A stretch of DNA of 64,000 nucleotides from Pseudomonas extremorientalis (GCF_001870465.1 NZ_MDGK01000058.1:89055-153054), one strand, 5' to 3'; positions 32,769 to 41,977 are shown, numbered from the stretch's first letter. The notes: generated by a model not told the origin, from the letters alone. A program made the numbers and translations.

Positions 32769-34043
32769 CTACTTGCATGCCACCGACCAGAGCTGGTCCA
32801 GCTTGGTGGTGTAGCTCTGGCTCATCATTTCCCGGCGCATACCCCAGTCGGGGTTCGTTGGCACGCTGGCCGAACGGAGCGTTCCCTTTCCCCATCGATC
32901 GTTGATTTGGTCCAGCACTGACATTACTCGCGTCGCTTCTGCCGGCTGCGAGACTGCGAACAGATCATCGGTATACTCGCCAGGCTGGCAGAGGTTTATC
33001 AGCATCACCTCGGCCTTGCTGTACTTGAATCCTGGCCGGAAAATATGGTCCAGCGCATCAACGGCAGCTTTGGTGAGCAGCCGAACGTCATCGGTTGGAT
33101 ACGGCATGTCCACCACCACCCCGTTCGCATACTTCGCCTCGTCCGGGTTGAACATGCCGGTGCGTATGCACACTCGGACCTTCTTGCAGAGCGAGTTCTG
33201 GGCGCGGAGCTTTTCAGAGGCTCGCATCATATAGGTGGCCACCGCCTCTTTGATGGGTGCCAGCTCTGTCAGCCGCTTGCCGAACATCCGACTGCAGCAA
33301 ATTTCTTGCTTTGGCGGATCGGGCTCATCCAGTTCCAGACATGAGGTACCGGCCAGCTCGCGCGCCGTCTTCTCGATGACAACGCTGAATTTCTTACGAA
33401 GCGTCCAAGGATCGGCTTTTGCAAGGTCCATTGCGGACTTAATGCCCAGGGCGTCGAGGTGAAGCTTCATTTTACGACCCACGCCCCACACCTCAGATAC
33501 ATCCGTGTTGCGCAAAACCCAATCACGCTTTACCGGGTCGGTGATGTTTACCACTCCTCCAGTCTGAGCCTGCAAGCGTTTCGCCGTATGGTTCGCCAGC
33601 TTGGCCAGGGTCTTCGTATTGGCAATGCCGACACCAACGGGAATGCCGGTGCAACGAAGTACTTGGGCACGGATCTGCCTGCCGAGCGCGTCAAGTTCAC
33701 CGATCCCAGTGAAGTCGGCGAAGGCTTCGTCGATGCTGTATATCTCGACGGCGGGCACCATGCTCTCGATCAGCGTCATGACCCGCTCACTCATGTCCCC
33801 GTACAGGGCGTAATTTGAGGAAAACGGGACAATGCCGTGTTGCTTGAGCTTGTGTTTGATCTGGAAATACGGTTCGCCCATTTTGATGAAAGGCTTCGCG
33901 TCGTAACTTCGGGCAATGACACAGCCGTCGTTGTTGCTAAGCACCACGATAGGCGTCTTGGCTAGATCGGGCCTGAACACTCGCTCGCAACTGGCATAGA
34001 AGCTGTTGCAGTCGATCAGCGCAAATACCGGCGTATTAGACAT
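32769..34043 (-). CDS. rulB: Error-prone Y-family DNA polymerase subunit, UmuC/RulB
   Basis: A 424-residue full-length UmuC-type polymerase. Catalytic acidic residues are present in FALIDCNSFYASCERVF and YSIDEAFADF, with VGVGIANTKTLAKLANH and the little-finger region following. It copies past DNA damage together with the UmuD-like partner. It overlaps the rulA gene by eight bases and shares its LexA-controlled promoter. RulB genes are known insertion targets; this copy is intact. Confidence 0.93.
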   Translation of the reverse strand: MSNTPVFALIDCNSFYASCERVFRPDLAKTPIVVLSNNDGCVIARSYDAKPFIKMGEPYFQIKHKLKQHGIVPFSSNYALYGDMSERVMTLIESMVPAVEIYSIDEAFADFTGIGELDALGRQIRAQVLRCTGIPVGVGIANTKTLAKLANHTAKRLQAQTGGVVNITDPVKRDWVLRNTDVSEVWGVGRKMKLHLDALGIKSAMDLAKADPWTLRKKFSVVIEKTARELAGTSCLELDEPDPPKQEICCSRMFGKRLTELAPIKEAVATYMMRASEKLRAQNSLCKKVRVCIRTGMFNPDEAKYANGVVVDMPYPTDDVRLLTKAAVDALDHIFRPGFKYSKAEVMLINLCQPGEYTDDLFAVSQPAEATRVMSVLDQINDRWGKGTLRSASVPTNPDWGMRREMMSQSYTTKLDQLWSVACK

Positions 34044-34461
34044 GACTGCGTACTGTGCTGGTGATCACGCCCCAGATAGAAAGCTCGTCGCCTTCCAGCA
34101 CGTAGCGTGCGGGGTACTTGGGATTTTCGGATAGCAAGATCACTTCCTTGCCACGCTTGCACAGTCGCTTGCACATAGGATCATTGTTGAGCAACGCCAC
34201 CACGATATGGCCGTGGGCTGGCTCAATGGATCGATCCACCACCGCCAGGTCACCCTCAAATATTCCGGCGCCCTGCATGCTTTCGCCGGTGATCATCACC
34301 AGGTAGACGTGCGGAGCCCTGATGTTGAGTACTTCATCCAAGGAGATATGCTGCTCGATGTGATCGGCCGCAGGGGACGGAAAACCGGCAGGTACGTGAA
34401 ACGAGCAGAGAGGCAGTTTTGCGCCGCCGCTGGCAATTGGACCCAGGATGTCGAAGCTCAT
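34036..34461 (-). CDS. rulA: UmuD/RulA, self-cleaving SOS mutagenesis protein
   Basis: A 141-residue S24 peptidase-fold protein. The cleavage site region precedes the catalytic Ser in GESMQGAGIFEGDLAVVDRS, and the Lys lies in HGHIVVALLNNDPMCKRL. RecA-induced self-cleavage would make the active UmuD' form. A LexA box lies 21 bp upstream of the start. It forms an operon with rulB. Confidence 0.92.
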   Translation of the reverse strand: MSFDILGPIASGGAKLPLCSFHVPAGFPSPAADHIEQHISLDEVLNIRAPHVYLVMITGESMQGAGIFEGDLAVVDRSIEPAHGHIVVALLNNDPMCKRLCKRGKEVILLSENPKYPARYVLEGDELSIWGVITSTVRSHV

Positions 34462-34481
34462 GGTGCTGCCTTATACAAACA

Positions 34482-34497
34482 CTGTACGGACGTACAG
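34482..34497. promoter_or_regulatory. LexA (SOS) box upstream of rulAB
   Basis: CTGTACGGACGTACAG fits the CTGT-N8-ACAG consensus exactly and is palindromic in its core. It is 21 bp before the rulA start, so LexA should repress this operon until DNA damage occurs. Confidence 0.88.
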
Positions 34498-34558
34498 TTA
34501 ATATCGTAGGAGGGTTTGCGGTCAATTTCGTGTAAGAGATATCTGACAAGCGGGCGCT

Positions 34559-34768
34559 TCAAGCTACCTCTTCGGTGTAGGCGGTACTAGCTTCCTCCAC
34601 CAGCGCTCGCCACTCGCCAGTGTCGATAATTCCGCGACTTTTGAGGTCGTCAGTCATAGCCAGGCGGGTCTCGTACCTGTACTCGGGCGTCCCGCTAACA
34701 AAAGCCGGGTCATCATCAAGAGCAAGCCAGGCTCTAAGCTCGCTTATCTGTCGTATATCGAAGGTCAT
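34559..34768 (-). CDS. Small hypothetical protein
   Basis: 69 residues from the ATG at 34768 (MTFDIRQISELRAWLALDDD). It is acidic and helical, divergent from the SRAP gene, and has only a weak ribosome site. No family recognised. Confidence 0.5.
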   Translation of the reverse strand: MTFDIRQISELRAWLALDDDPAFVSGTPEYRYETRLAMTDDLKSRGIIDTGEWRALVEEASTAYTEEVA

Positions 34769-34850
34769 GACGAATTGCACACGTAAAGGTCTACCGTGTA
34801 GAGATGGTCGGTAGTGAACGGTTCCAGACACCCGACGTGTGGAGAAGTCT

Positions 34851-35585
34851 ATGTGTGGCCGATTCGTGCAATACGAGGGAATGGCGATCTATATCGAGGA
34901 GCTAAGCCCTCAGATCGAGTTGTTCAGTGGCTATGACGCAGAGCCTATAGGTCGGTTCAACGTCGCGCCGTCGACGCGTGTGCAACTGCTGCACAGCAAA
35001 GTGGATGGCTTGCATATTGATGCTGTGCACTGGGGATGGGCGCCTTTTTGGGCGAAAGGAAAACGGCCTGATCCGATAAATGCTCGGGTTGAGACCGTGA
35101 CTACGGGGAAGTTCTTCAAACAGCTTTGGCCCAGTGGTCGGGCGATCGTGCCCAGCGAGGGCTGGTATGAGTGGGTCAAAGACCCAGACGACCCGAAAAA
35201 GAAGCAGCCCTACTTCATCAGGTTAAAAAGCAGAAAGCCGATGTTCTTCGGCGCCTTGGCCCAGGTTCATCCAGGCCTCGACCCGCACGAAGGTGACGGC
35301 TTCGTCATCATCACCGCTGCCAGCGATCAGGGCATGGTCGACATACATGACCGCCGGCCATTGGTGCTTACCCCTGAACTCGCCAATGAATGGCTTGAAC
35401 CTGATCTCTCGCCGGCGCGCGCGGAGGAAATCGCAAAAGAGCTATGCCAGCCGACCGAGGAGTTCGAGTGGTTTCCTGTTGGTAGAGCCGTCGGCAACGT
35501 CAGGAACCAAGGTCCAGAGCTTATAGAGCCGGACTTATCGGCTAAAAAACCACATGACGAACCCGACGGCAGTGACCCATCCTAG
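34851..35585 (+). CDS. yedK: SRAP-domain abasic-site DNA-protein crosslink protein, YedK/HMCES family
   Basis: A 244-residue protein with the ATG at 34851 after GGAG. The catalytic cysteine is residue 2 (MCGRF) after Met removal. The other conserved residues are visible in PINARVET (Asn), PSEGWYEW (Glu) and DIHDRRPLVL (His). The family binds abasic sites in single-stranded DNA covalently. Its position beside rulAB suggests a DNA-damage module at the end of prophage 2. Confidence 0.92.
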   Translation: MCGRFVQYEGMAIYIEELSPQIELFSGYDAEPIGRFNVAPSTRVQLLHSKVDGLHIDAVHWGWAPFWAKGKRPDPINARVETVTTGKFFKQLWPSGRAIVPSEGWYEWVKDPDDPKKKQPYFIRLKSRKPMFFGALAQVHPGLDPHEGDGFVIITAASDQGMVDIHDRRPLVLTPELANEWLEPDLSPARAEEIAKELCQPTEEFEWFPVGRAVGNVRNQGPELIEPDLSAKKPHDEPDGSDPS

Positions 35586-35764
35586 GGTAAGCAGAAATGA
35601 AAGACCTGCAAGCCGCTTATCCATATCGTCCTTGATCAACTGAAGATCGAATGTACTAACGGGAGTCTAGTGCAAGATCTGTCATGCTAAATAAATCCAA
35701 GACGTCGCCGATAGCATTGATAAGTGCCCCGCGTCGGGGAAGCACGCTGCTACGGATCCACGTT

Positions 35765-36028
35765 ATGAAAGATATCTATTTGCTTGTGGAACATGGGAGA
35801 GATCAAGGCGAGGTCTATATTTTGGGTTGGTTTGATGACAAAGAAAGCGCTCGAGACATGGCGGAAGCGAAGGAATGGCAGGCCTACCGCGCCGCTTTAA
35901 ACGGGGACGCCTCGTGGTCTATGCAAAATCCAATACCACCCGACCAAACTAAATATCGCCGGTTTTGGGTTCAGGAGATTACCAAATTCACTGCTGCCCA
36001 GACTCATGCGGCATCGGCGGTTCACTAG
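35765..36028 (+). CDS. Small hypothetical protein
   Basis: 87 residues from the ATG at 35765 (MKDIYLLVEHGRDQGEVYIL), with LGWFDDKESARDMAEAKEWQAYRAAL and RRFWVQEIT. The frame extends upstream, but the start there is poor. It converges with and overlaps the end of the Rz gene by 41 bp. No function known. Confidence 0.5.
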   Translation: MKDIYLLVEHGRDQGEVYILGWFDDKESARDMAEAKEWQAYRAALNGDASWSMQNPIPPDQTKYRRFWVQEITKFTAAQTHAASAVH

Positions 36029-36551
36029 CCGAATCCCCCCTCAACCGATTGCCTGATAAAACCCGTACATATGCCTGGCAAGCTCGTAGCGCGATCAATC
36101 CTCGGTCGCCGGAGTCGGTGATGCCGATAATTCTTTGAGCATGCGCTGGGTCAAGTTGGGCTCTACGGGCTGCATGAACCACGCTGACGGCGCCGGCGGT
36201 TGCAGGCACGTTGCAGCTACTGGCTGGATCCTCGGTAAGGAGGACTGACAGCCGGACATCAGCAGTAGCAAGCTGGTCACGCAGGCGAGCTTGGTTGCGC
36301 TGGGCATCAGATAATTCCTTGATGTGTAGTTGGTCCTGGATGGCGAGCTTCTGCTCGGTGACCAAGCGCTTTTCTTGCAAGGTGCGTACCTGGGCGGTGG
36401 CGGCATTGCTGATAGCCGCCAAGTCATCCCGGTGCAGACCGGCCTGCACGGCCAGCCTCTCGCCCATGCGCCAGTACTGCACCTGCCAGGCGGCGCCAAA
36501 GCCAATGGAAACCGCCAGCAGGATTGCCGCCAGGATCTGGCCGGGCGTCAT
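35988..36551 (-). CDS. Rz-like inner-membrane spanin (prophage 2)
   Basis: 187 residues from the ATG at 36551, which overlaps the endolysin stop (ATGA). One N-terminal membrane helix (QILAAILLAVSIGFGAAWQVQYW), then a periplasmic coiled coil. The C-terminal half (AQLDPAHAQRIIGITDSGDRG) is nearly the same as in the prophage 1 copy. It acts with the nested Rz1 to fuse the two membranes at lysis. Confidence 0.85.
   Translation of the reverse strand: MTPGQILAAILLAVSIGFGAAWQVQYWRMGERLAVQAGLHRDDLAAISNAATAQVRTLQEKRLVTEQKLAIQDQLHIKELSDAQRNQARLRDQLATADVRLSVLLTEDPASSCNVPATAGAVSVVHAARRAQLDPAHAQRIIGITDSGDRGLIALRACQAYVRVLSGNRLRGDSASEPPMPHESGQQ
36095..36307 (-). CDS. Rz1-like spanin lipoprotein, nested in Rz
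   Basis: 70 residues in another frame inside Rz. Signal CVTSLLLLMSGC with a lipobox cysteine, then a short proline-containing tail (CLQPPAPSAWFMQPVEPNLTQ). It is close in sequence to the prophage 1 copy at 24061. Confidence 0.8.
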   Translation of the reverse strand: MPSATKLACVTSLLLLMSGCQSSLPRIQPVAATCLQPPAPSAWFMQPVEPNLTQRMLKELSASPTPATED

Positions 36552-37081
36552 GCCAACACCTTCAGCGCCTTGTCGTACAACGCCTGCCGGTCGTCCTGCC
36601 CGGTGAGTCCACCATTGATGCGCCGAGTGATCTTCACGAACTGCCCCTGATCCGCCAAAGTGTTCAACCCACGGGTTGACCAGAACCACGCCGCCGACAT
36701 CGTGGCGTGCTGTGGCAGCTCCAATAGTTCGGGGCGTGCTACCAGGTCTAGACCCAGTGCTTCGCCGCACGCGGTGTAGTTCGCCCGGCCAGTGACTTGG
36801 ATCAGGCCGCGCCCACGGTACTTGGGCCCATCCCCCTTCTCGGTATTGCCCAGGTCGGAACGGCCCTCATAGCCAGCTTGCTGCGTCGTGGGGCCCCAAA
36901 TTTCACGAACATGGCGCAACTGGGCCGACTCATGCCCGACCTGGGCGAGAAATGCAGCTGCGCGTCTTGCGCCGACGATGCCGTAACGGTTCATGGCCGT
37001 GTTCAGGACAGAAACAAAAACGCCGGCTTGGCGGCCGGCGTTCGGGAGGATCTGCAGCAACTGCTGCTGAGTAATTGGCAT
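36548..37081 (-). CDS. Phage endolysin, glycoside hydrolase family 19 (prophage 2)
   Basis: A 177-residue enzyme that cuts cell-wall glycan at lysis. GH19 motifs: AAFLAQVGHESAQLRHV (catalytic Glu), KYRGRGLIQVTGRANY, SAAWFWSTRGLNTL and TRRINGGLTG. No signal peptide; export depends on the holin at 57759. It is the first gene of the endolysin-Rz/Rz1 cassette at the end of the tail operon. Confidence 0.92.
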   Translation of the reverse strand: MPITQQQLLQILPNAGRQAGVFVSVLNTAMNRYGIVGARRAAAFLAQVGHESAQLRHVREIWGPTTQQAGYEGRSDLGNTEKGDGPKYRGRGLIQVTGRANYTACGEALGLDLVARPELLELPQHATMSAAWFWSTRGLNTLADQGQFVKITRRINGGLTGQDDRQALYDKALKVLA

Positions 37082-37138
37082 ACAAGCTCCTAACGTGAAT
37101 AACCCGCATGCGGCGGGTATGGATGGTGCACTGCCTCG

Positions 37139-38188
37139 CTACGCCAGGCTGACAACCTTGACGGGAATCGCGGCTTTCTTCGTTTTCTTGCCCTTCGCTT
37201 TGGCCTTGCCCTTTTTGCCGCCGTTGCACTCGACGGTGGTGGACCAGCCGGCTTGGGTGAATGTCTGCTCCACCGAATCCACCAAGTACTCGCCATCGAC
37301 CCCCAATTTGAAACCCTGGGCATTGACCGAGCGCTCAGCAAACAAATCCGTACACCCGGGCATCTCGAGGCGCACGCCGGCAGTCGAGCGATTGAATGCT
37401 GCCAAACGCGCCTTAGCCGCGGATTCGGCGGCGGTCTTGTTCGGGTGAATATGGCGGTCGGTGTGCACCGCCGGCAGGCCGTCCGGCACGTCGTCGTTCT
37501 CCAGGGAAACCACCGATAACGTGCCCGTCTTTTTGTCCTGATGCTTGGCCGCCACGGTCTTGTGCGCGTTACGGTCGCCAAGGCGGAATTGCCAGCGGCT
37601 TACGTCGCTGCGCGTGATGGTGATCGCGCCAATCACCTTGCCGCTGGCACTCAGGCCCGCTTGGCGCTGCATCACCATCAACTTACCGTCGCCCACCTTG
37701 GCGGTGCAGTCGTACTGTTTAGCCAGGCGCGTGACAAAGCTGAAGTCAGACTCGTGGAGCTGGTCAGCCCGGGCGACCTTCGTGGCAATGGTGCAGGCGG
37801 GCGTCCAGCCATTGCGCGCCGCGATGTCAGAAACGATTTTCGACAGTGGCACGCCTTCCCAGCTACCGCTGCGGATCGATTTACCGGTACCGCGCATGTC
37901 GCTCGCCTTGCCCCGGATAACGATGGTGTCCGGCGGGCCGGATACCTCGATTTCATCGACCACATAGCGACCTATGCGCACCAGGGACGTTTCGGCATAG
38001 CCCAGGTAGACCTCGATCCCGGCGCCGCGCTTGGGGAGCGTTACCAGGCCGTCGCGGTCATCAATGCGCAACTCAAACTCGTCCGACTCCATGCCGGGCT
38101 TATCCGTGGTGCGCAACAGCAAAAGCCGATCATTAATCAGCGACGTAATGTCGGAACCATTCGCGACGATTCTAAATTGCGGAGTCAT
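37139..38188 (-). CDS. Tail protein gpD (P2 late control D family, baseplate hub)
   Basis: 349 residues from the ATG at 38188. P2 gpD-family features: TPQFRIVANGSDITSLINDR at the start, ESDEFELRIDDRDG, and DQLHESDFSFVTRLAKQYDC in the middle, with a very basic Lys-rich stretch near the end. It forms the central hub of the contractile tail, at the tip of the tube. It is the last tail gene before lysis. Confidence 0.9.
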   Translation of the reverse strand: MTPQFRIVANGSDITSLINDRLLLLRTTDKPGMESDEFELRIDDRDGLVTLPKRGAGIEVYLGYAETSLVRIGRYVVDEIEVSGPPDTIVIRGKASDMRGTGKSIRSGSWEGVPLSKIVSDIAARNGWTPACTIATKVARADQLHESDFSFVTRLAKQYDCTAKVGDGKLMVMQRQAGLSASGKVIGAITITRSDVSRWQFRLGDRNAHKTVAAKHQDKKTGTLSVVSLENDDVPDGLPAVHTDRHIHPNKTAAESAAKARLAAFNRSTAGVRLEMPGCTDLFAERSVNAQGFKLGVDGEYLVDSVEQTFTQAGWSTTVECNGGKKGKAKAKGKKTKKAAIPVKVVSLA

Positions 38189-38285
38189 AGGACATTGGCC
38201 AATAAAAACCCGCACTGGGCGGGCTCTAGGGAAAGGGGAGTTACGTGTAACGAACGCCAGGCCTGTCTGGAAGCGGCGAGCTGAA

Positions 38286-38492
38286 TCAATCCCACAGCGC
38301 CACTTGCTCATCCACAGGGCCAGGCAGATCCGGCAGAACAATCAGCACGCCGGTACGGTAAGGCTGATCCTCATCGGCCAGGCCCTGATTGGCCGTCAAC
38401 ACTGCCTCGACACTGCCCACCAGATGGCCATAGAAGTTATGGCAAATGGTGTCCAGAAGATCCCCGTCAGATGTTCTGCATATCGTCGCCAT
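38286..38492 (-). CDS. Tail protein gpX (LysM-like tail hub protein)
   Basis: 68 residues from the ATG at 38492 (MATICRTSDGDLLDTICHNF). It has the typical P2 gpX content with a LysM-like fold (VEAVLTANQGLADEDQPYRTGVLIVLPDL). It overlaps the end of the gpU gene, the usual order U-X-D. Confidence 0.88.
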   Translation of the reverse strand: MATICRTSDGDLLDTICHNFYGHLVGSVEAVLTANQGLADEDQPYRTGVLIVLPDLPGPVDEQVALWD

Positions 38493-39312
38493 AGCGCACA
38501 AACTCCAAGGTAAACGCCTGTTTGCGGGGGATACCACCCTGCATCAGCGCGCTTTGGTCTTCGTCAATGGTCTTGAGGCACCAGGTACCCAACACAAACC
38601 CATAGCCCGTGGTCAGGGTCACCGGCTTGAGCTGGGAGCCTATCGAGCGCAATGTATTGAGCTGTTCAAGCCCACCACGGTAACCCGGGAAAATATCGCC
38701 CTTGAGCGTGATTTTCTCGTCCCCCATACCAACCGCCTGCTGGGCCGCACGGCGCGTCAGGCGCTCCTGGGAGGCCCAGCGGTACTCTGTCGAGCGGCGC
38801 AGCGAATCAAAGGCCGCCGTATCAAGGTTGAAGTAATACGGCTGCGCCTTCGGGTCCAGCGGCTGAATGATCAGCAGATGGGGGAAAGGCTTCACCGCCT
38901 CTTTCGCCGGCGTGCCGTCCGTGGCAAAGGCACCGGTCGGCAGGATATTGGCCAACGACGGGTCAATCTTGCCGGCGATCTTGTTGATCGCCGTAGCTGC
39001 CCGACCGGCCTGCTCTTTCAAGGTATCCAGACGCTCATCAATCTGCGACAGGGCGCGCGTGGCCCGGTTATAGGTAGCAACCACCTGGCCAACCTTGGCC
39101 TGGGCAGTGGCAATTCCGCGCATGACACGCTGAAGCTTTTCCCCCACGGCAGGACCAATAAACGGCAGGTCCTCCAGCTCGTTGGCCGCGCCGGTGATTT
39201 CGCTGATCGCACCGTTTACCGGCCCAATCACCCCGTCGATACTGCGCCGGCCCGCTTCTCCGGCAGAGGCCAGGTATTTCAGGCCGGACTGTAGCTGTGC
39301 CAGTGATTCCAT
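38467..39312 (-). CDS. Tail protein gpU with an N-terminal helical extension
   Basis: 281 residues. The last 130 or so carry the P2 gpU pattern (GYRGGLEQLNTLRSIGSQLKPVTLTTGYGFVLGTW, then IPRKQAFTLEFVRYGDD). The first 150 residues form a separate helical region (LQRVMRGIATAQAKVGQVVATYNRATRAL). P2 gpU itself is about 160 residues, so this is an extended version, as seen in many Pseudomonas and Burkholderia phages. It acts in tail completion. Confidence 0.82.
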   Translation of the reverse strand: MESLAQLQSGLKYLASAGEAGRRSIDGVIGPVNGAISEITGAANELEDLPFIGPAVGEKLQRVMRGIATAQAKVGQVVATYNRATRALSQIDERLDTLKEQAGRAATAINKIAGKIDPSLANILPTGAFATDGTPAKEAVKPFPHLLIIQPLDPKAQPYYFNLDTAAFDSLRRSTEYRWASQERLTRRAAQQAVGMGDEKITLKGDIFPGYRGGLEQLNTLRSIGSQLKPVTLTTGYGFVLGTWCLKTIDEDQSALMQGGIPRKQAFTLEFVRYGDDMQNI

Positions 39313-39322
39313 ATTCCCCCCG

Positions 39323-41809
39323 TTAGATATTGGGCGCGTCGTAGAGCTTGCGGCTTTCCAATTGCTGGGCGATCTCCCGTTGCTGCTGTTCCATCAGCGG
39401 CCGCAGCTGGGCCAGGATCTCGTTCGGGTCTTTCACATCGCCTTGCACCGTGAGCGTGATAGGAGCGTGAATATCTACCTTGGGCTCGATCTTCGCCGGC
39501 TGCACCTTCGCCACCACAGCCGCAGCAAGTGGCGCTGCAACCGCGTCGGCACTAGCCTGCGGCAACATCATGGAACGCGCGGCATCACCCGGATTAACCG
39601 TGCCAGGTGTTGCCGGTAAAGCGCCCTGGCCTGGATTGGTCAACATGAGAGGCCCTGTGCGCGAAGGCGTAAACGACTTGGCGATATCCCCCAATACCGG
39701 CGGGATGTCCTTGCCGGCATCCTTCATCATCAATGGCCCGGCCACGGGCATGGCCTTCTTGCTTTCGTCAGAGCCAAACATTGACTTGCCGATGGCACCG
39801 CCCAGGGCGTCACCGCCCAAGCTCCCTAGATACCCACCAATCAAACCGCCCAAGATGGTTCCGATTACCGGTACCGCCGACCCGATGGCCGCACCGGCCG
39901 CAGCGCCGGCAAGAGTGCCAGCAAGCCCGCCGGCCGCAGCGCCATAGCCTTCGGCTTTTTCGTCCTGGGTTTCAGCGTTGTCGTAAGTGTCTTTGACCTT
40001 AAAGCCGGCCTCAATTACGGCCAACACTGCCGGCCCCTTCAGGCCCGCGCCAACGCCACGGCCCGGACTTCTGCCACGGCCGCCGCCCCTGCCCTTGCCC
40101 TTCCCATCCTTACCGCCCGCGTCATCGACGCCGCCCAAATCCATGCCACCAGGCCCACCCATCGGCATGTTGGTAACAATGACTTTTTGCGGAATATTGG
40201 GATTACCCATCAACGAGCCGCGCCCAAGGTTGAGCAGGCCCTTGGCGATCTTGAATCCGCTCATAGCAGTCTGAAACGCGATCACGGCCGCCACGGCGGC
40301 GCCGATCCCAGTCACAACCCGGGGCGACTCGTCCGACAGCTTGGCGAGGCCCTGGGTGACGTAGGCCAACCCATCCGCCACCTTGTCAGTGACCGGTCGG
40401 AAGGCGTCACCAATGGCGCGCATGGCGTCGTCCATGCCCTGTGCCATTTCCGCCCATTTCTGCGCCGATGCCTGCCGGCGCTCCTCAAGGTTCTTATCAA
40501 GGATGCCAGTGGCCGAAGCCGAGTCTTTCTTGAGCTGGGCGTACAACTCTTTGTTCTGCATATAGGCCGTTAAAGCGCCTTTAACCTGCATATCCGCGAA
40601 CAGATCCCCGGTACGCAAAGCCTGCTCCAGGGACGCAATCATGGCCTTGGCCTTAGCGGGATCAGTCTCCTTGCTGATCTTTGCCGTAGCGGCCGCCATC
40701 GCGGCGGCCTTCTTCGGATCCGTTGCCGCAATGTACTTCTGCGCCAACTCAAAGCTGGACTCCAGAGTTGATTTACCGTTCTGCAGGCCGGTATTCATCG
40801 ACCCTTGGTAGTCAATTCCCGCGTCCTTGTAAGCCTTGAGCGTATCGCCAGAACCGATTTTCTCCATCCAGTTTTTGAGGTTGTTGGCCGCCTCATCAGC
40901 GCCGCCGGCGGTCTTCATCTGCACCTGAAGCATTGAGCCCAGTTGCGTCACCGCATCCATGCCGGTGATACCGATCTTGCCCATACCCGCCAGCAGCTCG
41001 GGGAACCAACGAGCCATGTCGGCCGCTTCAAAACTGCCCGCCTGGCCCTGATAGGCGATGGCCTCCAGCGCCTTTTGCATCACGGCCGGGTCGGAGATTT
41101 TGGCGTTCTGCCCCAGGGCGTTGATCATGCGGGCCGTTTCGCCGCCGTCCGACCCCTGGCCAATTGCAAACTTAGCCGCCACCGGTGCGTAAGACATGGC
41201 CTTATCAAGCTCCATGCCCGCCCCCACCAGGGCGTTGACCACCTCGGCCACCTGATTACGGGCCATCCCGGTATCGCGCGACGTGCCGATGATCGTTTTC
41301 GACATCTGCGCTTCTTCGGGCGTGTTGGCAATATTCGCTTTGATCGCAATGTCACGAATGATCGCGCCATAGTCCGCGCTAACCTTCGTAGGAACGGCCA
41401 TCGCGGCCGTGGCCGCCGCCGCCTGGCCTATGCTGCTTTTCAACTGCTGTTTACCAGCATCGAGCTGCATATGGCCCTTGGCTTTAAGCTCAGCCTTGGT
41501 CGCGGCCTGCCCCATAGCTGCGTAAGCCTTGGTAAGGTTGCGCACCTCAACGCCCTGCTTGCGCAGGCCGTCCAGATTATTCTCCAGCTTCCGCCGTAGC
41601 GCATCAGCGCCCTTTTCGCCGGCCATGTGCGCTTTGAGCCATTCCTCGCGCAAACGCATGGTTTCGCCGATGGTCTTTTGCAGCACCCGCGCCCGGGAAC
41701 CTTGTTCCTCCAGCTTCTTTATTTTGTTGCTGACGTCCTTGAACGCCGCCCCTACCGTCGAGCTGACGGCCCCGCCAATCACCAGGCCGAGAGCAAGTTT
41801 GTTCGCCAT
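39323..41809 (-). CDS. Tail tape measure protein (gpT)
   Basis: 828 residues, long and helical with Ala/Lys/Gly-rich segments. It contains the phage_TMP motif region (GTSRDTGMARNQVAEVVNALVGAGMELDKA; AAKFAIGQGSDGGETARMIN) and a Gly/Ala-rich membrane-like stretch (AGGLAGTLAGAAAGAAIGSAVPVIGTILGGLIGGYLG). It fixes tail length and probably helps DNA entry. It follows the E/E' chaperone genes as in P2. Confidence 0.93.
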   Translation of the reverse strand: MANKLALGLVIGGAVSSTVGAAFKDVSNKIKKLEEQGSRARVLQKTIGETMRLREEWLKAHMAGEKGADALRRKLENNLDGLRKQGVEVRNLTKAYAAMGQAATKAELKAKGHMQLDAGKQQLKSSIGQAAAATAAMAVPTKVSADYGAIIRDIAIKANIANTPEEAQMSKTIIGTSRDTGMARNQVAEVVNALVGAGMELDKAMSYAPVAAKFAIGQGSDGGETARMINALGQNAKISDPAVMQKALEAIAYQGQAGSFEAADMARWFPELLAGMGKIGITGMDAVTQLGSMLQVQMKTAGGADEAANNLKNWMEKIGSGDTLKAYKDAGIDYQGSMNTGLQNGKSTLESSFELAQKYIAATDPKKAAAMAAATAKISKETDPAKAKAMIASLEQALRTGDLFADMQVKGALTAYMQNKELYAQLKKDSASATGILDKNLEERRQASAQKWAEMAQGMDDAMRAIGDAFRPVTDKVADGLAYVTQGLAKLSDESPRVVTGIGAAVAAVIAFQTAMSGFKIAKGLLNLGRGSLMGNPNIPQKVIVTNMPMGGPGGMDLGGVDDAGGKDGKGKGRGGGRGRSPGRGVGAGLKGPAVLAVIEAGFKVKDTYDNAETQDEKAEGYGAAAGGLAGTLAGAAAGAAIGSAVPVIGTILGGLIGGYLGSLGGDALGGAIGKSMFGSDESKKAMPVAGPLMMKDAGKDIPPVLGDIAKSFTPSRTGPLMLTNPGQGALPATPGTVNPGDAARSMMLPQASADAVAAPLAAAVVAKVQPAKIEPKVDIHAPITLTVQGDVKDPNEILAQLRPLMEQQQREIAQQLESRKLYDAPNI

Positions 41810-41845
41810 GTGCGCGCCCTATACGTCGTGTAGATCAACAGCGGC

Positions 41846-41977
41846 TCAATCCGTGAGCCACCACACCATCACGTTAAAGGGCATGGCCAGGATCTCGGCA
41901 GAAGAGAAACCCGTCTCTTTTGCCAAGCGCTTGGCCAGCGCCTTAAGCGTGCCCTCGTTACACGTCGTCTTCTTCAA
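41846..41977 (-). CDS. gpE'-like tail chaperone segment (shifted frame of gpE)
   Basis: Protein-like coding of 43 codons if read from a TTG at 41977, overlapping the end of gpE in another frame: TLKALAKRLAKETGFSSAEI, then LAMPFNVMVWWLTD. In P2 this part is made by a programmed -1 shift from E. Here the frame is +1 (equal to -2) relative to E, or it starts on its own at the TTG. It is short and lies between E and the tape measure gene. Confidence 0.6.
   Translation of the reverse strand: MKKTTCNEGTLKALAKRLAKETGFSSAEILAMPFNVMVWWLTD

Noticed and set aside
33045..33344. Plus-strand frame inside rulB
   Set aside because: It is antisense to a full-length, well-recognised polymerase.
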